From: Pseudonocardia sp.
Lineage (GTDB): Bacteria > Actinomycetota > Actinomycetes > Mycobacteriales > Pseudonocardiaceae
DNA length: 34,470 nucleotides
Assembly (NCBI RefSeq): GCF_025465255.1
Contig: NZ_JAODNI010000117.1
Location: forward strand, 1 to 34,470
Direction of reading: 5' to 3'
Position numbers and translations under genes: made by a program. Below are positions 1 through 10,366 of this stretch, one piece after another; the first letter of the stretch is position 1, and each line of letters opens with the position of its first letter. The notes under the pieces are model-generated. The model was not told the DNA's origin and ran no database searches. It worked only from the letters and a program-made list of their open reading frames with translations.

Positions 1-1
1 A

Positions 2-1411
2 CCGCGCAACTCCGGCCCGCCCGGGCGCCGCCCGAGCCCGGCCGGCCCGCCCAGCGGTGACCCGGCCCGGCAGGCCGCGTTCGACCTGCTCACCGCGGTC
101 CGCGAGCGCGACGCCTACGCCAACCTCGCGTTCCCGGCGATCCTGCGCCAGCATCGGCTCAAGGACCGCGACGCCGGGCTGGCCACCGAGCTCGGCTACG
201 GCACCCTGCGCGCCCAGGGCCTGCTCGACGCCGTCATCCAGGCCTGCGCGGACCGCCCGCTGCACCGCATCGAGGCCCCGCTGATCGACGCGATGCGCCT
301 GGGCGCCTATCAGCTGCTGCGGACCCGGGTGCCGTCGCACGCCGCGGTGGGCACCAGTGTGGACATCGTCCGGGGGATGGCCGGCTCCCGGTCCGCGGGG
401 TTCGTGAACGCGATCCTGCGGAAGGTCTCGGAGAAGGACGAGGCGGCCTGGGTGGCCGAGCTTGCGCCGGACGCGGCCGAGGACCCCGTCGGCCACGCGT
501 CGTTCGTGCACGCCCACCCGAAGTGGATCGGGCAGGCCTTCGCGGACGCGCTCGGCGGCAAGGAGGAGCTCGACGCCGCCCTCGAAGCGGACGACGCGCG
601 CCCGTCGGTCCACCTCGTCGCCCGGCCCGGGGACATCACGGCCGAGGAGCTCGCACTGGTCACCGGGGGCGAGGAGGCGCCGTACTCGCCGTACGGCGTG
701 CACCTCGGCACCGGCGGCGGGGACGTCGGGGAGATCGACGCGATCCGCGAGGGCCTCGCCCTGGTGCAGGACGAGGGCAGCCAGCTCGTCGCGCTCGCCC
801 TGTCCCGCGCCGCGCTCGACGGCGAGGACACCGGCCGCTGGCTGGACCTCTGCGCCGGACCGGGCGGCAAGTCGGCGCTGCTCGGCGGGCTCGTCGCCCT
901 CGACGGCGGCACCCTCGACGCCGTCGAGCCGTCCGAGCACCGCGCCGACCTGGTGCGCAAGACCGTCAAGGGACTGCCGGTCACGGTGCACACGGCGGAC
1001 GGCCGGGAGGCCCCGCTGCCCGACGCCGCGTTCGACCGGGTGCTCGTCGACGCCCCGTGCACCGGTCTCGGGGCCCTGCGCCGACGTCCGGAGGCCCGGT
1101 GGCGGCGCAAGCCCGAGGACGTCTCGGCCCTGGCCAAGCTGCAGCGCGAGCTGCTCACCGCCGCGCTGCGGCACGTGCGCGTCGGGGGCGTCGTCGCGTA
1201 CGTGACGTGCTCGCCGCACCTCGCCGAGACCGTCGGCGTTGTGAGCGCGGTGCTGCGGCGCAAGGACCTCGGCGTGAGCGTCGAGCGGCTCGACGCCCGG
1301 GAGTACCTGGACGGCGTCCCCGCGCTCGGCGAGGGCCCGTCGGTGCAGCTCTGGCCGCACCGGCACGGCACGGACGCGATGTTCCTGACGCTGATCCGCC
1401 GGACCGGCTGA
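2..1411 (+). CDS. rsmB: 16S rRNA m5C967 methyltransferase RsmB (5' end outside window)
   Basis: SAM-dependent rRNA cytosine-5 methyltransferase of the RsmB/Fmu (NOL1/NOP2/Sun) family. The frame is open from the first bases of the window, so the true start lies upstream; about 470 codons are visible. The N-terminal part resembles the NusB-like RNA-binding domain (AYANLAFPAIL, then ELGYGTLR). The catalytic part shows the SAM loop LCAGPGGKS, the motif IV cysteine in DAPCTG and the motif VI cysteine in YVTCSPH; the two cysteines are the nucleophile and the release residue in this family. The following gene is rpe, 89 bases downstream, the same order as fmu-rpe in mycobacteria. The first ~20 visible codons are Pro/Gly/Arg-rich and look like a flexible N-terminal extension. 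The identification is firm. Confidence 0.93.
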   Translation, partial: PRNSGPPGRRPSPAGPPSGDPARQAAFDLLTAVRERDAYANLAFPAILRQHRLKDRDAGLATELGYGTLRAQGLLDAVIQACADRPLHRIEAPLIDAMRLGAYQLLRTRVPSHAAVGTSVDIVRGMAGSRSAGFVNAILRKVSEKDEAAWVAELAPDAAEDPVGHASFVHAHPKWIGQAFADALGGKEELDAALEADDARPSVHLVARPGDITAEELALVTGGEEAPYSPYGVHLGTGGGDVGEIDAIREGLALVQDEGSQLVALALSRAALDGEDTGRWLDLCAGPGGKSALLGGLVALDGGTLDAVEPSEHRADLVRKTVKGLPVTVHTADGREAPLPDAAFDRVLVDAPCTGLGALRRRPEARWRRKPEDVSALAKLQRELLTAALRHVRVGGVVAYVTCSPHLAETVGVVSAVLRRKDLGVSVERLDAREYLDGVPALGEGPSVQLWPHRHGTDAMFLTLIRRTG

Positions 1412-1417
1412 GCCACC

Positions 1418-1435
1418 GGGTGGGGAACACCACCC
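1418..1435 (+). terminator. Hairpin after rsmB
   Basis: GGGTGG (1418-1423) can pair with CCACCC (1430-1435) around a 6-base loop, 7 bases after the rsmB stop. There is no T-tract, which is usual for GC-rich actinobacteria. It could be a weak terminator before the separate rpe promoter. Confidence 0.35.
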
Positions 1436-1488
1436 CGGACCGGCCCGTTCGATGACGGCGGGGGCCGCACACCTCCTCGGCCGGGCAG

Positions 1489-1494
1489 TAATCT
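1489..1494 (+). promoter_or_regulatory. Putative -10 element of rpe, leaderless arrangement
   Basis: TAATCT matches the actinobacterial -10 pattern TAnnnT and ends 6 bases before the GTG start of rpe. Transcription would then begin at or next to the start codon, giving a leaderless mRNA. No clear -35 element is seen, and there is no Shine-Dalgarno sequence before this GTG, which fits the idea. Confidence 0.45.
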
Positions 1495-1500
1495 GCCGGG

Positions 1501-2190
1501 GTGCGTCCCCTGATAGCCCCGAGCATCCTGTCCGCGGACTTCTCGCGCCTCGCAGAGGAGGCCGCCGTGGTCTCCGAGGGCGACGGCGGCGCAGACTGGC
1601 TGCACGTCGACGTGATGGATGCGCACTTCGTTCCGAACCTGACGCTGGGCCTGCCGGTGGTGAAGTCCCTGCTCGGCGCGACGGACACGCCGCTCGACTG
1701 CCACCTGATGATCGACGACCCGGACCGCTGGGCCCCCGGCTACGCCGAGGCGGGCGTGCACAACGTCACCGTGCACGTCGAGGCAGCCAAGAACCCGGTC
1801 ATGCTGGCGAAGGACCTGCGGGCGGCCGGGGCGAAGGCAGGGCTGTCGATCAAGCCGGGCACGCCGCTGGAGCCCTACGTCGAGATCCTGAAGCACTACG
1901 ACACGCTGCTGGTGATGAGCGTGGAGCCCGGCTTCGGCGGCCAGAAGTTCATGCCGGACGTGCTGGACAAGGTCCGGACGGCGCGCCGGCTCGTCGACAC
2001 CGGGCACCTCACGCTGCTCGTCGAGATCGACGGCGGCATCTCCGCGGACACCGTGGAGGCCGCCGCCGAGGCGGGCGTCGACTGCTTCGTGGCGGGGTCG
2101 GCGGTCTACGGGGCGGACGACCCGGGGCGGGCCGTCCGGGCGCTGCGGGACCAGGTCGTGTCGGCGGCCCCGCACCGCTGGGCGCCATGA
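1501..2190 (+). CDS. rpe: Ribulose-phosphate 3-epimerase
   Basis: Interconverts ribulose 5-phosphate and xylulose 5-phosphate in the pentose phosphate pathway; cytosolic TIM barrel. At 229 aa it has the usual family length. Visible signatures are APSILSADF at residues 6-14, the metal and catalytic residues H35 and D37 in [13 protein letters not shown]68 in DCHLMI, and D177 in EIDGGI. The phosphate-binding EPGFGGQ lies at 142-148 and AGSAVYG near the end. The GTG start at 1501 fits the family N-terminus exactly and is preceded by a -10-like TAATCT rather than a ribosome binding site. Its partner genes tkt, tal, zwf and pgl lie about 23-30 kb further on, on the other strand. Confidence 0.96.
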   Translation: MRPLIAPSILSADFSRLAEEAAVVSEGDGGADWLHVDVMDAHFVPNLTLGLPVVKSLLGATDTPLDCHLMIDDPDRWAPGYAEAGVHNVTVHVEAAKNPVMLAKDLRAAGAKAGLSIKPGTPLEPYVEILKHYDTLLVMSVEPGFGGQKFMPDVLDKVRTARRLVDTGHLTLLVEIDGGISADTVEAAAEAGVDCFVAGSAVYGADDPGRAVRALRDQVVSAAPHRWAP

Positions 2191-2281
2191 CCGCGGGAAG
2201 GACCGCCGCGCCGCGGTGGTTGCACACGAACACGACGCCGGCGCGCTCGTCCGGCCGGGCGGCTGAGAGGGAAGGAACCAG

Positions 2282-2911
2282 ATGTTCACGGGGATCGTGG
2301 AGGAGGTCGGCGAGATCGTCGACGTCCGTACGTCGGGCGACGTCGTCGTCCTGACCGTGCGTGGGCCGCGCGTCTCGACGGACGCGGCGCACGGCGACTC
2401 GATCGCGGTGAACGGCTGTTGCCTGACCGTCGTCGACGAGGAGGGCGCGAGCGAGGACCTGTTCCGGCTCGAGCTCGTCCCGGAGACGCTCAAGCGCACC
2501 TCGCTCGGGGCGGTGGTGGCCGGGTCGAAGGTCAACCTGGAGCGGGCGCTGCCTGCGGGCGGCCGCCTCGGCGGGCACATCGTGCAGGGCCACGTCGACG
2601 GCGTCGGCACGTTGCTGGGCCGCACGCCCGGCGAGCGCAGCGACGAGGTGCGGTTCAGCCTCCCCGCCGAGCTGTCCCGCTACGTCGTGGAGAAGGGCTC
2701 GATCTGCGTCGACGGCGTCTCCCTGACCGTCGCGGGGGTGGACGCCGACTCGTTCACCGTGGCGCTGATCCCCACGACCCTGGCGGACACGACCCTCGGA
2801 AGGCGCAGACCGGGCGATCCGGTCAATCTCGAGGTGGACATCGTGGCGAAGTACGTCGAACGACTCACGGCCGGGTACACCGGCGGTGTCGCTGAGGAGG
2901 CTCGGTCCTGA
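2282..2911 (+). CDS. ribE: Riboflavin synthase alpha chain (lumazine-binding)
   Basis: Dismutates two 6,7-dimethyl-8-ribityllumazine molecules to riboflavin, the last step of the pathway. The 209-aa protein shows the diagnostic start [10 protein letters not shown] and two tandem lumazine-binding barrels: one with NGCCLTV at 44-50, the second with [11 protein letters not shown] near 97-107 and DGVSLTV at 144-150. A good ribosome binding site (GGGAAGG) precedes the ATG. Its TGA overlaps the ribBA ATG by one base (TGATG), implying translational coupling. The orthologue in mycobacteria is often called ribC. No ribD lies between rpe and this gene. Confidence 0.96.
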   Translation: MFTGIVEEVGEIVDVRTSGDVVVLTVRGPRVSTDAAHGDSIAVNGCCLTVVDEEGASEDLFRLELVPETLKRTSLGAVVAGSKVNLERALPAGGRLGGHIVQGHVDGVGTLLGRTPGERSDEVRFSLPAELSRYVVEKGSICVDGVSLTVAGVDADSFTVALIPTTLADTTLGRRRPGDPVNLEVDIVAKYVERLTAGYTGGVAEEARS

Positions 2912-4254
2912 TGACGGACACGCACACGGGGGCACCCGCGGGCCCCGGACATGCTGCGGCCGCCGGACTCGGCGGGGGCTTCGAGAGCATCGAGCGGGCC
3001 CTGCGGGACCTCGCGGAGGGCAAGGCCGTGGTCGTCGTCGACGACGAGGACCGCGAGAACGAGGGCGACCTGATCTTCGCCGCCGAGAAGGCGACGCCGG
3101 AGCTGGTCTCCTTCGTCGTGCGCTACACCTCCGGCTACGTCTGCGTCGCGATCACCGACAGCGAGTGCGACCGTCTCGACCTGCCGCCGATGCACCACAC
3201 CAACGCGGACAACTACCGCACGGCGTTCACCGTGACCGTCGACGCGAAGGAGGGCGTGACCACCGGCATCTCCGCCGCGGACCGCGCCCACACCATCCGG
3301 CTCCTCGGGGACCCGACGACCCAGGCGAAGGACCTGGTCCGGCCCGGCCACGTGCTGCCGCTGCGGGCGCGGGAGGGCGGCGTGCTGCGCCGCCCCGGGC
3401 ACACCGAGGCCGCCGTGGACCTGACCCGGATGGCCGGGCTGTCCCCGGCCGGCGCGCTGTGCGAGATCGTCTCGCAGAAGGACGACGGCGAGATGGCCCG
3501 CGGCGACGAGCTGCAGGTCTTCGCCGAGGCCCACGACCTGACGCTGGTCACGATCGCGGACCTGATCGCCTACCGGCGCCGCTTCGAGAAGCACATCGTG
3601 CGCGTCGCCCAGGCCCGCATCCCCACCGAGCACGGCGAGTTCATCGCCTACGGCTACGACTCCCTGCTCGACGGCATCGAGCACATCGCCATGGTGCGCG
3701 GCGACGTCGGGACGCCGGAGGGCGACGGCGAGGACGTGCTGGTCCGCGTGCACTCCGAGTGCCTCACCGGGGACGTCATGGGCTCGCTGCGCTGCGACTG
3801 CGGCCCGCAGCTCGACGCCGCGCTGGACGCGGTGGCCCGGGAGGGCCGCGGGGTGGTGCTCTACATGCGCGGGCACGAGGGCCGGGGGATCGGCCTGCTG
3901 CACAAGCTGCAGGCCTACCAGCTGCAGGAGGCCGGCGCGGACACCGTCGACGCGAACCTGGCGATGGGCCTGCCCGCGGACGCCCGGGACTACGGCATCG
4001 GCGCGCAGATCCTCACCGACCTCGGCGTCAAGTCCATGCGGCTGCTCACCAACAACCCGGAGAAGCGCGCCGGCCTCGAAGGCTACGGGCTGCGGATCAC
4101 CGAGCGCATCGCGATGCCGATCCGGCCGAACCCGGAGAACCTCCGCTACCTGCGCACCAAGCGGGACCGGATGGGCCACGACCTGCCCGACCTCGGGGAC
4201 GGCCCTGACGACTCCTACGGGCCCGGCAACCTGTCGGACCCCGTCGGGCTCTGA
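2911..4254 (+). CDS. ribBA: Bifunctional RibBA: DHBP synthase / GTP cyclohydrolase II
   Basis: Supplies both precursors of riboflavin: 3,4-dihydroxybutanone 4-phosphate from ribulose 5-phosphate (N-terminal RibB domain, about 24-223) and the pyrimidine from GTP (C-terminal RibA domain, about 228-430). RibB shows the acidic metal loop [10 protein letters not shown] at 44-53 and the H-x-H-T-N region around 95-98. RibA shows the zinc cysteines C284, C295 and C297 in a C-x10-C-x-C pattern, then GHEGRGIGL. The N-terminus has a ~20-residue Gly/Ala/Pro extension. The start overlaps the ribE stop and is preceded by GAGGAGG. Both catalytic halves look complete, so this is probably a genuine bifunctional enzyme. 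Confidence 0.96.
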   Translation: MTDTHTGAPAGPGHAAAAGLGGGFESIERALRDLAEGKAVVVVDDEDRENEGDLIFAAEKATPELVSFVVRYTSGYVCVAITDSECDRLDLPPMHHTNADNYRTAFTVTVDAKEGVTTGISAADRAHTIRLLGDPTTQAKDLVRPGHVLPLRAREGGVLRRPGHTEAAVDLTRMAGLSPAGALCEIVSQKDDGEMARGDELQVFAEAHDLTLVTIADLIAYRRRFEKHIVRVAQARIPTEHGEFIAYGYDSLLDGIEHIAMVRGDVGTPEGDGEDVLVRVHSECLTGDVMGSLRCDCGPQLDAALDAVAREGRGVVLYMRGHEGRGIGLLHKLQAYQLQEAGADTVDANLAMGLPADARDYGIGAQILTDLGVKSMRLLTNNPEKRAGLEGYGLRITERIAMPIRPNPENLRYLRTKRDRMGHDLPDLGDGPDDSYGPGNLSDPVGL

Positions 4255-4273
4255 GGTGCGCGCACCGGGATGA

Positions 4274-5283
<1,010 letters not shown>

Positions 5284-5593
5284 CCGCGGGCGGGCATCCG
5301 CCGCCCGATGCGCAGTGGACCGCGCGTCGCGCTGACGGCGAGCGCGGAGGCTCGCCCTCGCCGTCCCGGTGGCCGGACTCCTGGCGGCCGCGGCTGTCTG
5401 CGTAGTCCACGCGCGCGGTCTGGTGCGACGCGCGCGGTGACGCACCCGTTCGCCGCGTCCGCTCACCCGTTCGGCGCCACGGGCTGTGATCGACCGACTG
5501 CAGAGCGGTGTCACCGCGGATCATGACTCACGGTGATCGGGTGGGCACGCCGGTCGAGGCGGCCGGGTGCCCCGGCGGTGAGGTGATCGCGAG
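5284..5593. other. 310-base intergenic stretch between the rib operon and the HAD-like gene
   Basis: No gene is supported here. It holds the hairpin at 5287-5307, a second perfect 9-base inverted repeat GACGGCGAG (5334-5342) / CTCGCCGTC (5357-5365), and a direct repeat of CACCCGTTCG near 5445 and 5466. The second half must contain the promoter of the following gene, but no convincing -10/-35 pair is visible. Confidence 0.5.
5287..5307 (+). terminator. Hairpin directly after the rib operon
   Basis: CGGGCGG (5287-5293) pairs perfectly with CCGCCCG (5301-5307) with a 7-base loop, 4 bases after the stop of the PH-like gene. There is no U-tract. It is a likely 3' end of the ribE-ribBA-ribH operon. 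Confidence 0.45.
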
Positions 5594-6388
5594 ATGGCAA
5601 TGCGCACGGGCGGCAGACAAGGCCCGGGCCGGGACGGTCCCGAGAGGGGCGCGACCGGCCGGGACGGTCGGGTCGCCACCGGATGGGTGACGCCCGTGGC
5701 CGGCGAGCACCGTGCCCCCGCCCGGCGTCCGCGCAGCGCGATCGTGGACGTCTACGACACCATCCTCCGGCTCGACGCGCTGCGCAGCCGCTTCGTCGAC
5801 GTCGGGCGCCCCGAACACGAGTGCGACCTCTTCCTGGCCCGCGCCGCCCGCGACGGCTACGCCCTGGCGCTGAGCGGCACCCCCGGCCCGTTCGGCGAAG
5901 CCGGCCTGCAGGCACTGCGCAGCACCACCCACCACCTTCTCTCCGACGAGGCACTGCACCACGTCATGGACGGCTTCCTGAGCCTCCCGCCGCACCAGGA
6001 CGCCGAGCTCGCGCTCGCCCGGCTGGCCTCCGCCCGGATCCCCACCTACGCCCTGGCCTACGGCAGCGGCGCGGACGCCGTGGCGGCCCTGGACCGCGCG
6101 GGCCTGCGCACCTACCTGCGCGGGACCCTCAGCACCGACGACCTCGGCGTGGTCTGCCCGGACCCGCGGGCCTTCACCATGGCCTGCGACGCCCTCCGCG
6201 CGAAGCCGGAGCGCACCGTGCTGATCTCCGTCCACCCCGGTGACGTGCACGGAGCCCTGCGCGCGGGCCTGCTCGGCGGGCTCGCGATCCGGCAGTCCGG
6301 CGGAGTGCCGACGACCATGGACCCGCCGCACGTCAGCGCCCCGCGGATGGACGACGTCGTCGAGCAGCTCCTCGCCCTCCCCGCTTGA
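5594..6388 (+). CDS. HAD-like protein with degenerate catalytic motifs
   Basis: A 264-aa protein with a ~45-residue Gly/Arg-rich N-terminus and then a haloacid dehalogenase-like fold of the L-2-haloacid dehalogenase type. The nucleophile motif is present as V-D52-V-Y54-D55-T56 (family D-x-Y-G-T). The motif II position reads L-A-Y-G-S (family L-S-N-G-S). The motif III lysine is replaced by C188 in VVCPDPRAF (family Y-K-P-x-P). Motif IV keeps an aspartate, D217 in HPGDVHGA. Two ATGs (5594, 5600) follow an AGGTG-like site, and a GTG at 5687 would remove most of the unstructured N-terminus. Family membership is reasonably sure; activity is doubtful. Confidence 0.7.
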   Translation: MAMRTGGRQGPGRDGPERGATGRDGRVATGWVTPVAGEHRAPARRPRSAIVDVYDTILRLDALRSRFVDVGRPEHECDLFLARAARDGYALALSGTPGPFGEAGLQALRSTTHHLLSDEALHHVMDGFLSLPPHQDAELALARLASARIPTYALAYGSGADAVAALDRAGLRTYLRGTLSTDDLGVVCPDPRAFTMACDALRAKPERTVLISVHPGDVHGALRAGLLGGLAIRQSGGVPTTMDPPHVSAPRMDDVVEQLLALPA

Positions 6389-6438
6389 GCATTCGGCTCC
6401 TCCGGCCGGCGGCCGCACGAACGCGCGTCGAGGGCCGC

Positions 6439-6453
6439 CCGCCGTAGCGGCGG
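6439..6453. terminator. Hairpin between convergent HAD-like and DUF2786 genes
   Basis: CCGCCG (6439-6444) pairs with CGGCGG (6448-6453) around a TAG loop, in the 73-base gap between two genes that end facing each other. It could serve both strands. The stem is short and the region very GC-rich, so this is tentative. Confidence 0.35.
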
Positions 6454-6461
6454 CTGTCCGC

Positions 6462-7247
6462 TCAGGCCCCTACGGCCCGCCGCTGCGCGCCGACGGCCTT
6501 CCCGCCGAGATCCGCCCGCGCCCCCGCCGCCGCGCCGTCCGCGAACCCCGTGCCGGACAGCGACGGCCGCCGCGCCCGCGCGAGCCGCGGGAACGCCTCG
6601 GCGTAGGCGCGCTCGACCCGGGACTCCCGGTCCACCAGCACGAGCGCCGTGGAGGAGCTCCCGGCGGTGCGGCCCGCCGCCTCCCGGGCCGCCCGCTCCT
6701 CGGCCTCCACCAGCCGCTGGTGCACCTGCGCCGCGAACCCCTGCAACCACGAGCGCCGATAGGCCGCCACGGACTCCGCGTCCGACGGCGGCCGCAGCCG
6801 TATCAGCTCCGCGGCGGCCTGCAGGAGCAACGAGGTGTAGAGCAGCTCCACCCGCTCCCGGTCCGACGCGAACCCGAAGACGGTCACGGCGGCGACCTTC
6901 CCGCCGCGGGCCCCGTGCATGATCCAGCGGCAGCGCAGGGCCGCGGCCGTCCAGCCCAGCAGCCGGGCCTTGCCGCCGGAGTACGGGTCCTCCATCGCGA
7001 TCCGGCTGGCGCCGATCTCGTCCCGCCGGGGATCGTCCGCGGCGAGCAGCGCCTCGTCGATCCCGTGCCGGGCCATCAGCTCGAGCGCCTTGGCGTTGTA
7101 GATCTCGGCCTCGGCGGGCGTACCCGCCCGCTCGGCCTTCGCGAGGAGCTTGCGGATGCGGTCCAGCCGGGCGGACCCGGTGACCGACCCGGGGGGATCG
7201 GCGGGGTCGAACGGGGAGCGGGTCTGTCCTGCGCTTGCGTGGGGCAC
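6462..7247 (-). CDS. DUF2786 domain protein, possibly SOS-controlled
   Basis: A 261-aa protein starting at GTG 7247, chosen because a strong AAGGAGG lies 7 bases upstream on the minus strand. Residues about 27-66 match the DUF2786 pattern ([30 protein letters not shown]). The middle part (about 75-185) contains a compact α/β-like segment with [18 protein letters not shown]. The C-terminal ~70 residues are Ala/Gly/Arg-rich. Members of this family occur in bacteria and phages and their biochemical function is unknown to me. The gene diverges from uvrC, and a LexA-box-like sequence lies directly before its ribosome binding site, hinting at a role in the DNA-damage response. Confidence 0.85.
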   Translation of the reverse strand: MPHASAGQTRSPFDPADPPGSVTGSARLDRIRKLLAKAERAGTPAEAEIYNAKALELMARHGIDEALLAADDPRRDEIGASRIAMEDPYSGGKARLLGWTAAALRCRWIMHGARGGKVAAVTVFGFASDRERVELLYTSLLLQAAAELIRLRPPSDAESVAAYRRSWLQGFAAQVHQRLVEAEERAAREAAGRTAGSSSTALVLVDRESRVERAYAEAFPRLARARRPSLSGTGFADGAAAGARADLGGKAVGAQRRAVGA

Positions 7248-7259
7248 GGGGAGCCTCCT

Positions 7260-7275
7260 TCGAACGGGCGTTCTA
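7260..7275. promoter_or_regulatory. LexA (SOS) box, 11 of 12 consensus positions
   Basis: TCGAAC-GGGC-GTTCTA fits the actinobacterial LexA box TCGAAC-N4-GTTCGA with one mismatch. It touches the Shine-Dalgarno of the minus-strand DUF2786 gene (start 7247). It lies 153 bases before the uvrC start, so the DUF2786 gene is the natural target. Confidence 0.65.
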
Positions 7276-7412
7276 CTCGCCGAGCAGGTCTACCGGACCG
7301 CACCGACAGTTTCCGGCGCCCCGCCCGCCGGACGGCCCGATCCCTACCTCTACACGGCTCCTCGGGGACACGAACGAGGCGGGCGCCCCGGACGACTGTC
7401 GGTGGGCGGTCC

Positions 7413-7418
7413 TACTCT
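7413..7418 (+). promoter_or_regulatory. Putative -10 element of uvrC
   Basis: TACTCT matches TAnnnT and ends 9 bases before the uvrC ATG, which would give a nearly leaderless transcript. No ribosome binding site is visible before the ATG. The -35 region is unclear. Confidence 0.35.
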
Positions 7419-7427
7419 GGACGTGCC

Positions 7428-9455
7428 ATGTCAGACCCCTCCACGTACCGGCCGGCCACGGGAACCATCCCGGAGGCCCCCGGGGTGTACCGGTTCTCGG
7501 ACCCGCAGGGCCGGGTCATCTACGTCGGGAAGGCGAAGAGCCTGCGCCAGCGGCTCAACTCGTACTTCGCCGACCTCTCCGGCCTGCACCCGCGCACCCG
7601 CCAGATGGTGACCACGGCCGCCCACGTGCAGTGGACGGTCGTGTCCACCGAGGTCGAGGCGCTGCAGCTCGAGTACAACTGGATCAAGGAGTTCGATCCC
7701 CGGTTCAACGTCCGGTACCGGGACGACAAGTCCTACCCGGTGCTGGCCGTGACGCTGAACGAGGAGTTCCCCCGGCTGCACGTCTACCGCGGCCCCCGGA
7801 AGAAGGGCGTGCGGTACTTCGGGCCCTACGCCCACGCCTGGGCCATCCGGGAGACGCTGGACATGCTGCTGCGCGTGTTCCCGGCCCGCACCTGCAGCGC
7901 GGGCGTCTTCAAGCGCCACGGGCAGATCGGGCGGCCGTGCCTGCTCGGCTACATCGACAAGTGCTCGGCCCCGTGCGTCGGGCGGGTCACGGCCGAGGAG
8001 CACCGGGACATCGTCGAGGACTTCGCGGACTTCCTCGCGGGTCGCACGGACCATCTCGTCCGGCAGCTGGAACACAGGATGGCGGAGGCGTCGGACAACC
8101 TCGAGTTCGAGCGCGCGGCCCGCCTGCGGGACGACGTCGGGGCGCTGAAGCGGGCCATGGAGAAGCAGGCCGTCGTGCTCGGCGACGGGACGGACGCGGA
8201 CGTCGTCGCCTTCGCGCAGGACGAGCTGGAGGCCGCGGTCCAAGTCTTCCACGTCCGCGGTGGCAGGGTACGCGGCCAGCGCGGCTGGGTGATCGACAAG
8301 GTGGAGGAGACGGACACGCCCGCCCTGGTGGAGCGGTTCGTCACCCAGTTCTACGGCGAGCAGGCGGCGCTGGCGGGCTCCGCGGACGACGCGTCCCAGC
8401 CGGTGCCGAAGGAGATCCTCGTCCCGGAGCTGCCGCCCGAGGCGGACTCGCTGGTCCAGTGGCTCTCGGACCTGCGCGGGTCCCGGGTCCAGCTGCGCGT
8501 CCCGCAGCGCGGGGACAAGCGGGCACTCGCGGAGACCGTCGAGCGGAACGCGAAGGAGTCCTTCGCCCAGCACAAGCTGCGCCGCGCGGGTGACCTGACG
8601 GCTCGGTCCGCCGCGCTGCAGGAGATCCAGGACGCCCTCGGCCTGGACTCCGCGCCGCTGCGCATCGAGTGCATCGACGTCAGCCACGTGCAGGGCACGA
8701 ACGTCGTCGCGTCGCTGGTCGTGTTCGAGGACGGGCTGGCGAAGAAGTCGGACTACCGGCGCTTCGAGGTCCGCGACGGGGCGAAGGGCGGGGACGTCGC
8801 GTCGATCGCCGAGGTGGTCCGCCGGCGTTTCCGGCGGCACCTGGCGGAGAGCGCCGAGGAGCGTGGTAACGACCGGGAGATCGGCACCGACGGGTCGGGC
8901 ATCGGCTCCTCCGGCGAGATCCCCCAGGACTCCGCGGAACCGACCGTGCGCACGGGCATCGACCCGACGACCGGCCGCCCGCGGAGGTTCGCGTACCCGC
9001 CGAACCTGCTCGTCGTCGACGGCGGGCAGCCGCAGGTCGAGGCCGCGGCGGACGTGCTGGCCGAGCTCGGGATCACCGACGTCGCCGTCTGCGGGCTCGC
9101 GAAGCGCCTGGAGGAGATCTGGCTCCCCGCGGACCCGGACCCGGTCATCCTGTCCCGTACGAGCGAGGGGTTGTACCTCCTTCAGCGGATCCGCGACGAG
9201 GCGCACCGGTTCGCGATCACCTATCACCGCCAGCGTCGTTCCAAGGGCATGGTGTCCTCGCAGCTCGACGCGGTGCCCGGGCTCGGCCCGGCGCGCCGCC
9301 AGGCGCTCCTCAAGCACTTCGGGTCGGTCAAGAAGATCAAGGCGGCGGAGGTCGGCGACATCGCCGCGCTGCCCGGGTTCGGCACCCGCACCGCCGAGGC
9401 GGTCGTCGCGGCGTTGCACGCCGAGGACCCGCAGGAGAGGACGGCGGACGCGTGA
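7428..9455 (+). CDS. uvrC: Excinuclease ABC subunit C
   Basis: Dual-incision nuclease of nucleotide excision repair, acting with UvrA/UvrB. The 675-aa protein has an N-terminal GIY-YIG nuclease (GVYRF 19-23, VIYVGKAKS 30-38), a cysteine cluster in CSAGVF / GRPCLLG / DKCSAPCVG compatible with the [4Fe-4S] site reported for UvrC, and a UVR UvrB-interaction motif ([13 protein letters not shown]). An RNase H-like nuclease follows, with D417 in ECIDVSH and D531 in VVDGG, then C-terminal tandem helix-hairpin-helix motifs ([25 protein letters not shown]). A ~30-residue acidic/Gly-rich insertion lies before the second aspartate. The ATG at 7428 gives the expected N-terminus. It heads the uvrC-rapZ-yvcK-whiA cluster. 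Confidence 0.96.
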   Translation: MSDPSTYRPATGTIPEAPGVYRFSDPQGRVIYVGKAKSLRQRLNSYFADLSGLHPRTRQMVTTAAHVQWTVVSTEVEALQLEYNWIKEFDPRFNVRYRDDKSYPVLAVTLNEEFPRLHVYRGPRKKGVRYFGPYAHAWAIRETLDMLLRVFPARTCSAGVFKRHGQIGRPCLLGYIDKCSAPCVGRVTAEEHRDIVEDFADFLAGRTDHLVRQLEHRMAEASDNLEFERAARLRDDVGALKRAMEKQAVVLGDGTDADVVAFAQDELEAAVQVFHVRGGRVRGQRGWVIDKVEETDTPALVERFVTQFYGEQAALAGSADDASQPVPKEILVPELPPEADSLVQWLSDLRGSRVQLRVPQRGDKRALAETVERNAKESFAQHKLRRAGDLTARSAALQEIQDALGLDSAPLRIECIDVSHVQGTNVVASLVVFEDGLAKKSDYRRFEVRDGAKGGDVASIAEVVRRRFRRHLAESAEERGNDREIGTDGSGIGSSGEIPQDSAEPTVRTGIDPTTGRPRRFAYPPNLLVVDGGQPQVEAAADVLAELGITDVAVCGLAKRLEEIWLPADPDPVILSRTSEGLYLLQRIRDEAHRFAITYHRQRRSKGMVSSQLDAVPGLGPARRQALLKHFGSVKKIKAAEVGDIAALPGFGTRTAEAVVAALHAEDPQERTADA

Positions 9456-10363
9456 GCGCCGGGACGCACCCGGGCTCCACGCCCGCCGGGATCGAGGTCG
9501 CGCTGGTCAGCGGCTTGTCCGGCGCCGGACGCAGCACCGCGGCGAAGGTCCTGGAGGACCTCGGCTGGTTCGTGGTGGACAACCTGCCGCCGGAGCTGAT
9601 CGCCACGATGGTCGACCTCGGCGCCCGCGCGAAGGGGGACGTGACCCGGATCGCGGTGGTCATGGACGTGCGGAGCCGGGCGTTCACCGCGGACCTCGGC
9701 GCCGTCCTGAAGGACCTGGACTCCCGCGGCTACAGGCCCCGGCTGCTGTTCCTCGAGGCCACGGACGCGGTCCTGGTCCGTCGCTTCGAGCAGAACCGGC
9801 GCGGCCACCCGCTGCAGGGCGACGGCCGCCTCGTCGACGGCATCACGGCCGAGCGGGAGCTCCTGCGGCCGCTGCGCGAGGCCGCGGACCTGCTCGTGGA
9901 CACGTCGAACCTGTCGGTACACCAGCTCCGGGCCCGAATCGAGAGCGGCTTCGACGACGCCGCGCAGACCACCCGGATCAACGTCATGTCCTTCGGCTAC
10001 AAGTACGGCATCCCGATGGACTCGGACCTCGTCGTGGACATGCGGTTCCTGCCGAACCCGCACTGGATCCCCGAGCTGCGCGAGCACACCGGCCGGGACG
10101 CCGACGTCCGGGACTACGTGCTGAGCCAGGAGGGCGCGGAGGAGTTCATCAGCCGCTACCTCGAGTTGCTGTCCCTGGTCGGGGCCGGCTTCCGGCGCGA
10201 GGGCAAGCGCTACCTCGCGGTGTCGGTGGGCTGCACCGGCGGCAAGCACCGCAGCGTCGCGATCAGCGAGGAGCTGGCGCGGAGGCTCTCCGAGGGCACC
10301 CGGACCGGGGCCTTCCCCGGGGTGACGGTGAGCGTGTCCCATCGGGACCTGGGGCGGGAGTAG
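9452..10363 (+). CDS. rapZ: RapZ/YvcJ-type P-loop nucleotide-binding protein
   Basis: A 303-aa member of the RapZ/YvcJ family, an NTP-binding protein that acts as an RNA-binding regulator in enterobacteria; the actinobacterial role is unclear. Visible are the Walker A loop GLSGAGRST at 21-29, the WFVVDNLPP segment, DVRS near 72-75, [10 protein letters not shown] and FLPNPHW in the middle, and the conserved C-terminal [10 protein letters not shown]. The GTG start at 9452 overlaps the uvrC TGA (GTGA), so translation is probably coupled. The neighbours yvcK and whiA complete a cluster conserved in actinobacteria and firmicutes. Confidence 0.94.
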   Translation: MSAGTHPGSTPAGIEVALVSGLSGAGRSTAAKVLEDLGWFVVDNLPPELIATMVDLGARAKGDVTRIAVVMDVRSRAFTADLGAVLKDLDSRGYRPRLLFLEATDAVLVRRFEQNRRGHPLQGDGRLVDGITAERELLRPLREAADLLVDTSNLSVHQLRARIESGFDDAAQTTRINVMSFGYKYGIPMDSDLVVDMRFLPNPHWIPELREHTGRDADVRDYVLSQEGAEEFISRYLELLSLVGAGFRREGKRYLAVSVGCTGGKHRSVAISEELARRLSEGTRTGAFPGVTVSVSHRDLGRE

Positions 10364-10366
10364 ACG

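Noticed and set aside
2191..2281. FMN riboswitch before ribE
   Set aside because: The gap is only 91 bases and lacks the conserved RFN-element segments; it holds just GC-rich sequence and a ribosome binding site.
5434..5475. CACCCGTTCG repeats as a start of a CRISPR-like array
   Set aside because: Only two short copies occur, with no regular spacer series and no cas genes.
7201..7216. Second LexA-like half site (TCGAACGGGG) inside the DUF2786 gene
   Set aside because: The right half (AGCGGG) does not resemble GTTCGA, so only a chance half site remains.
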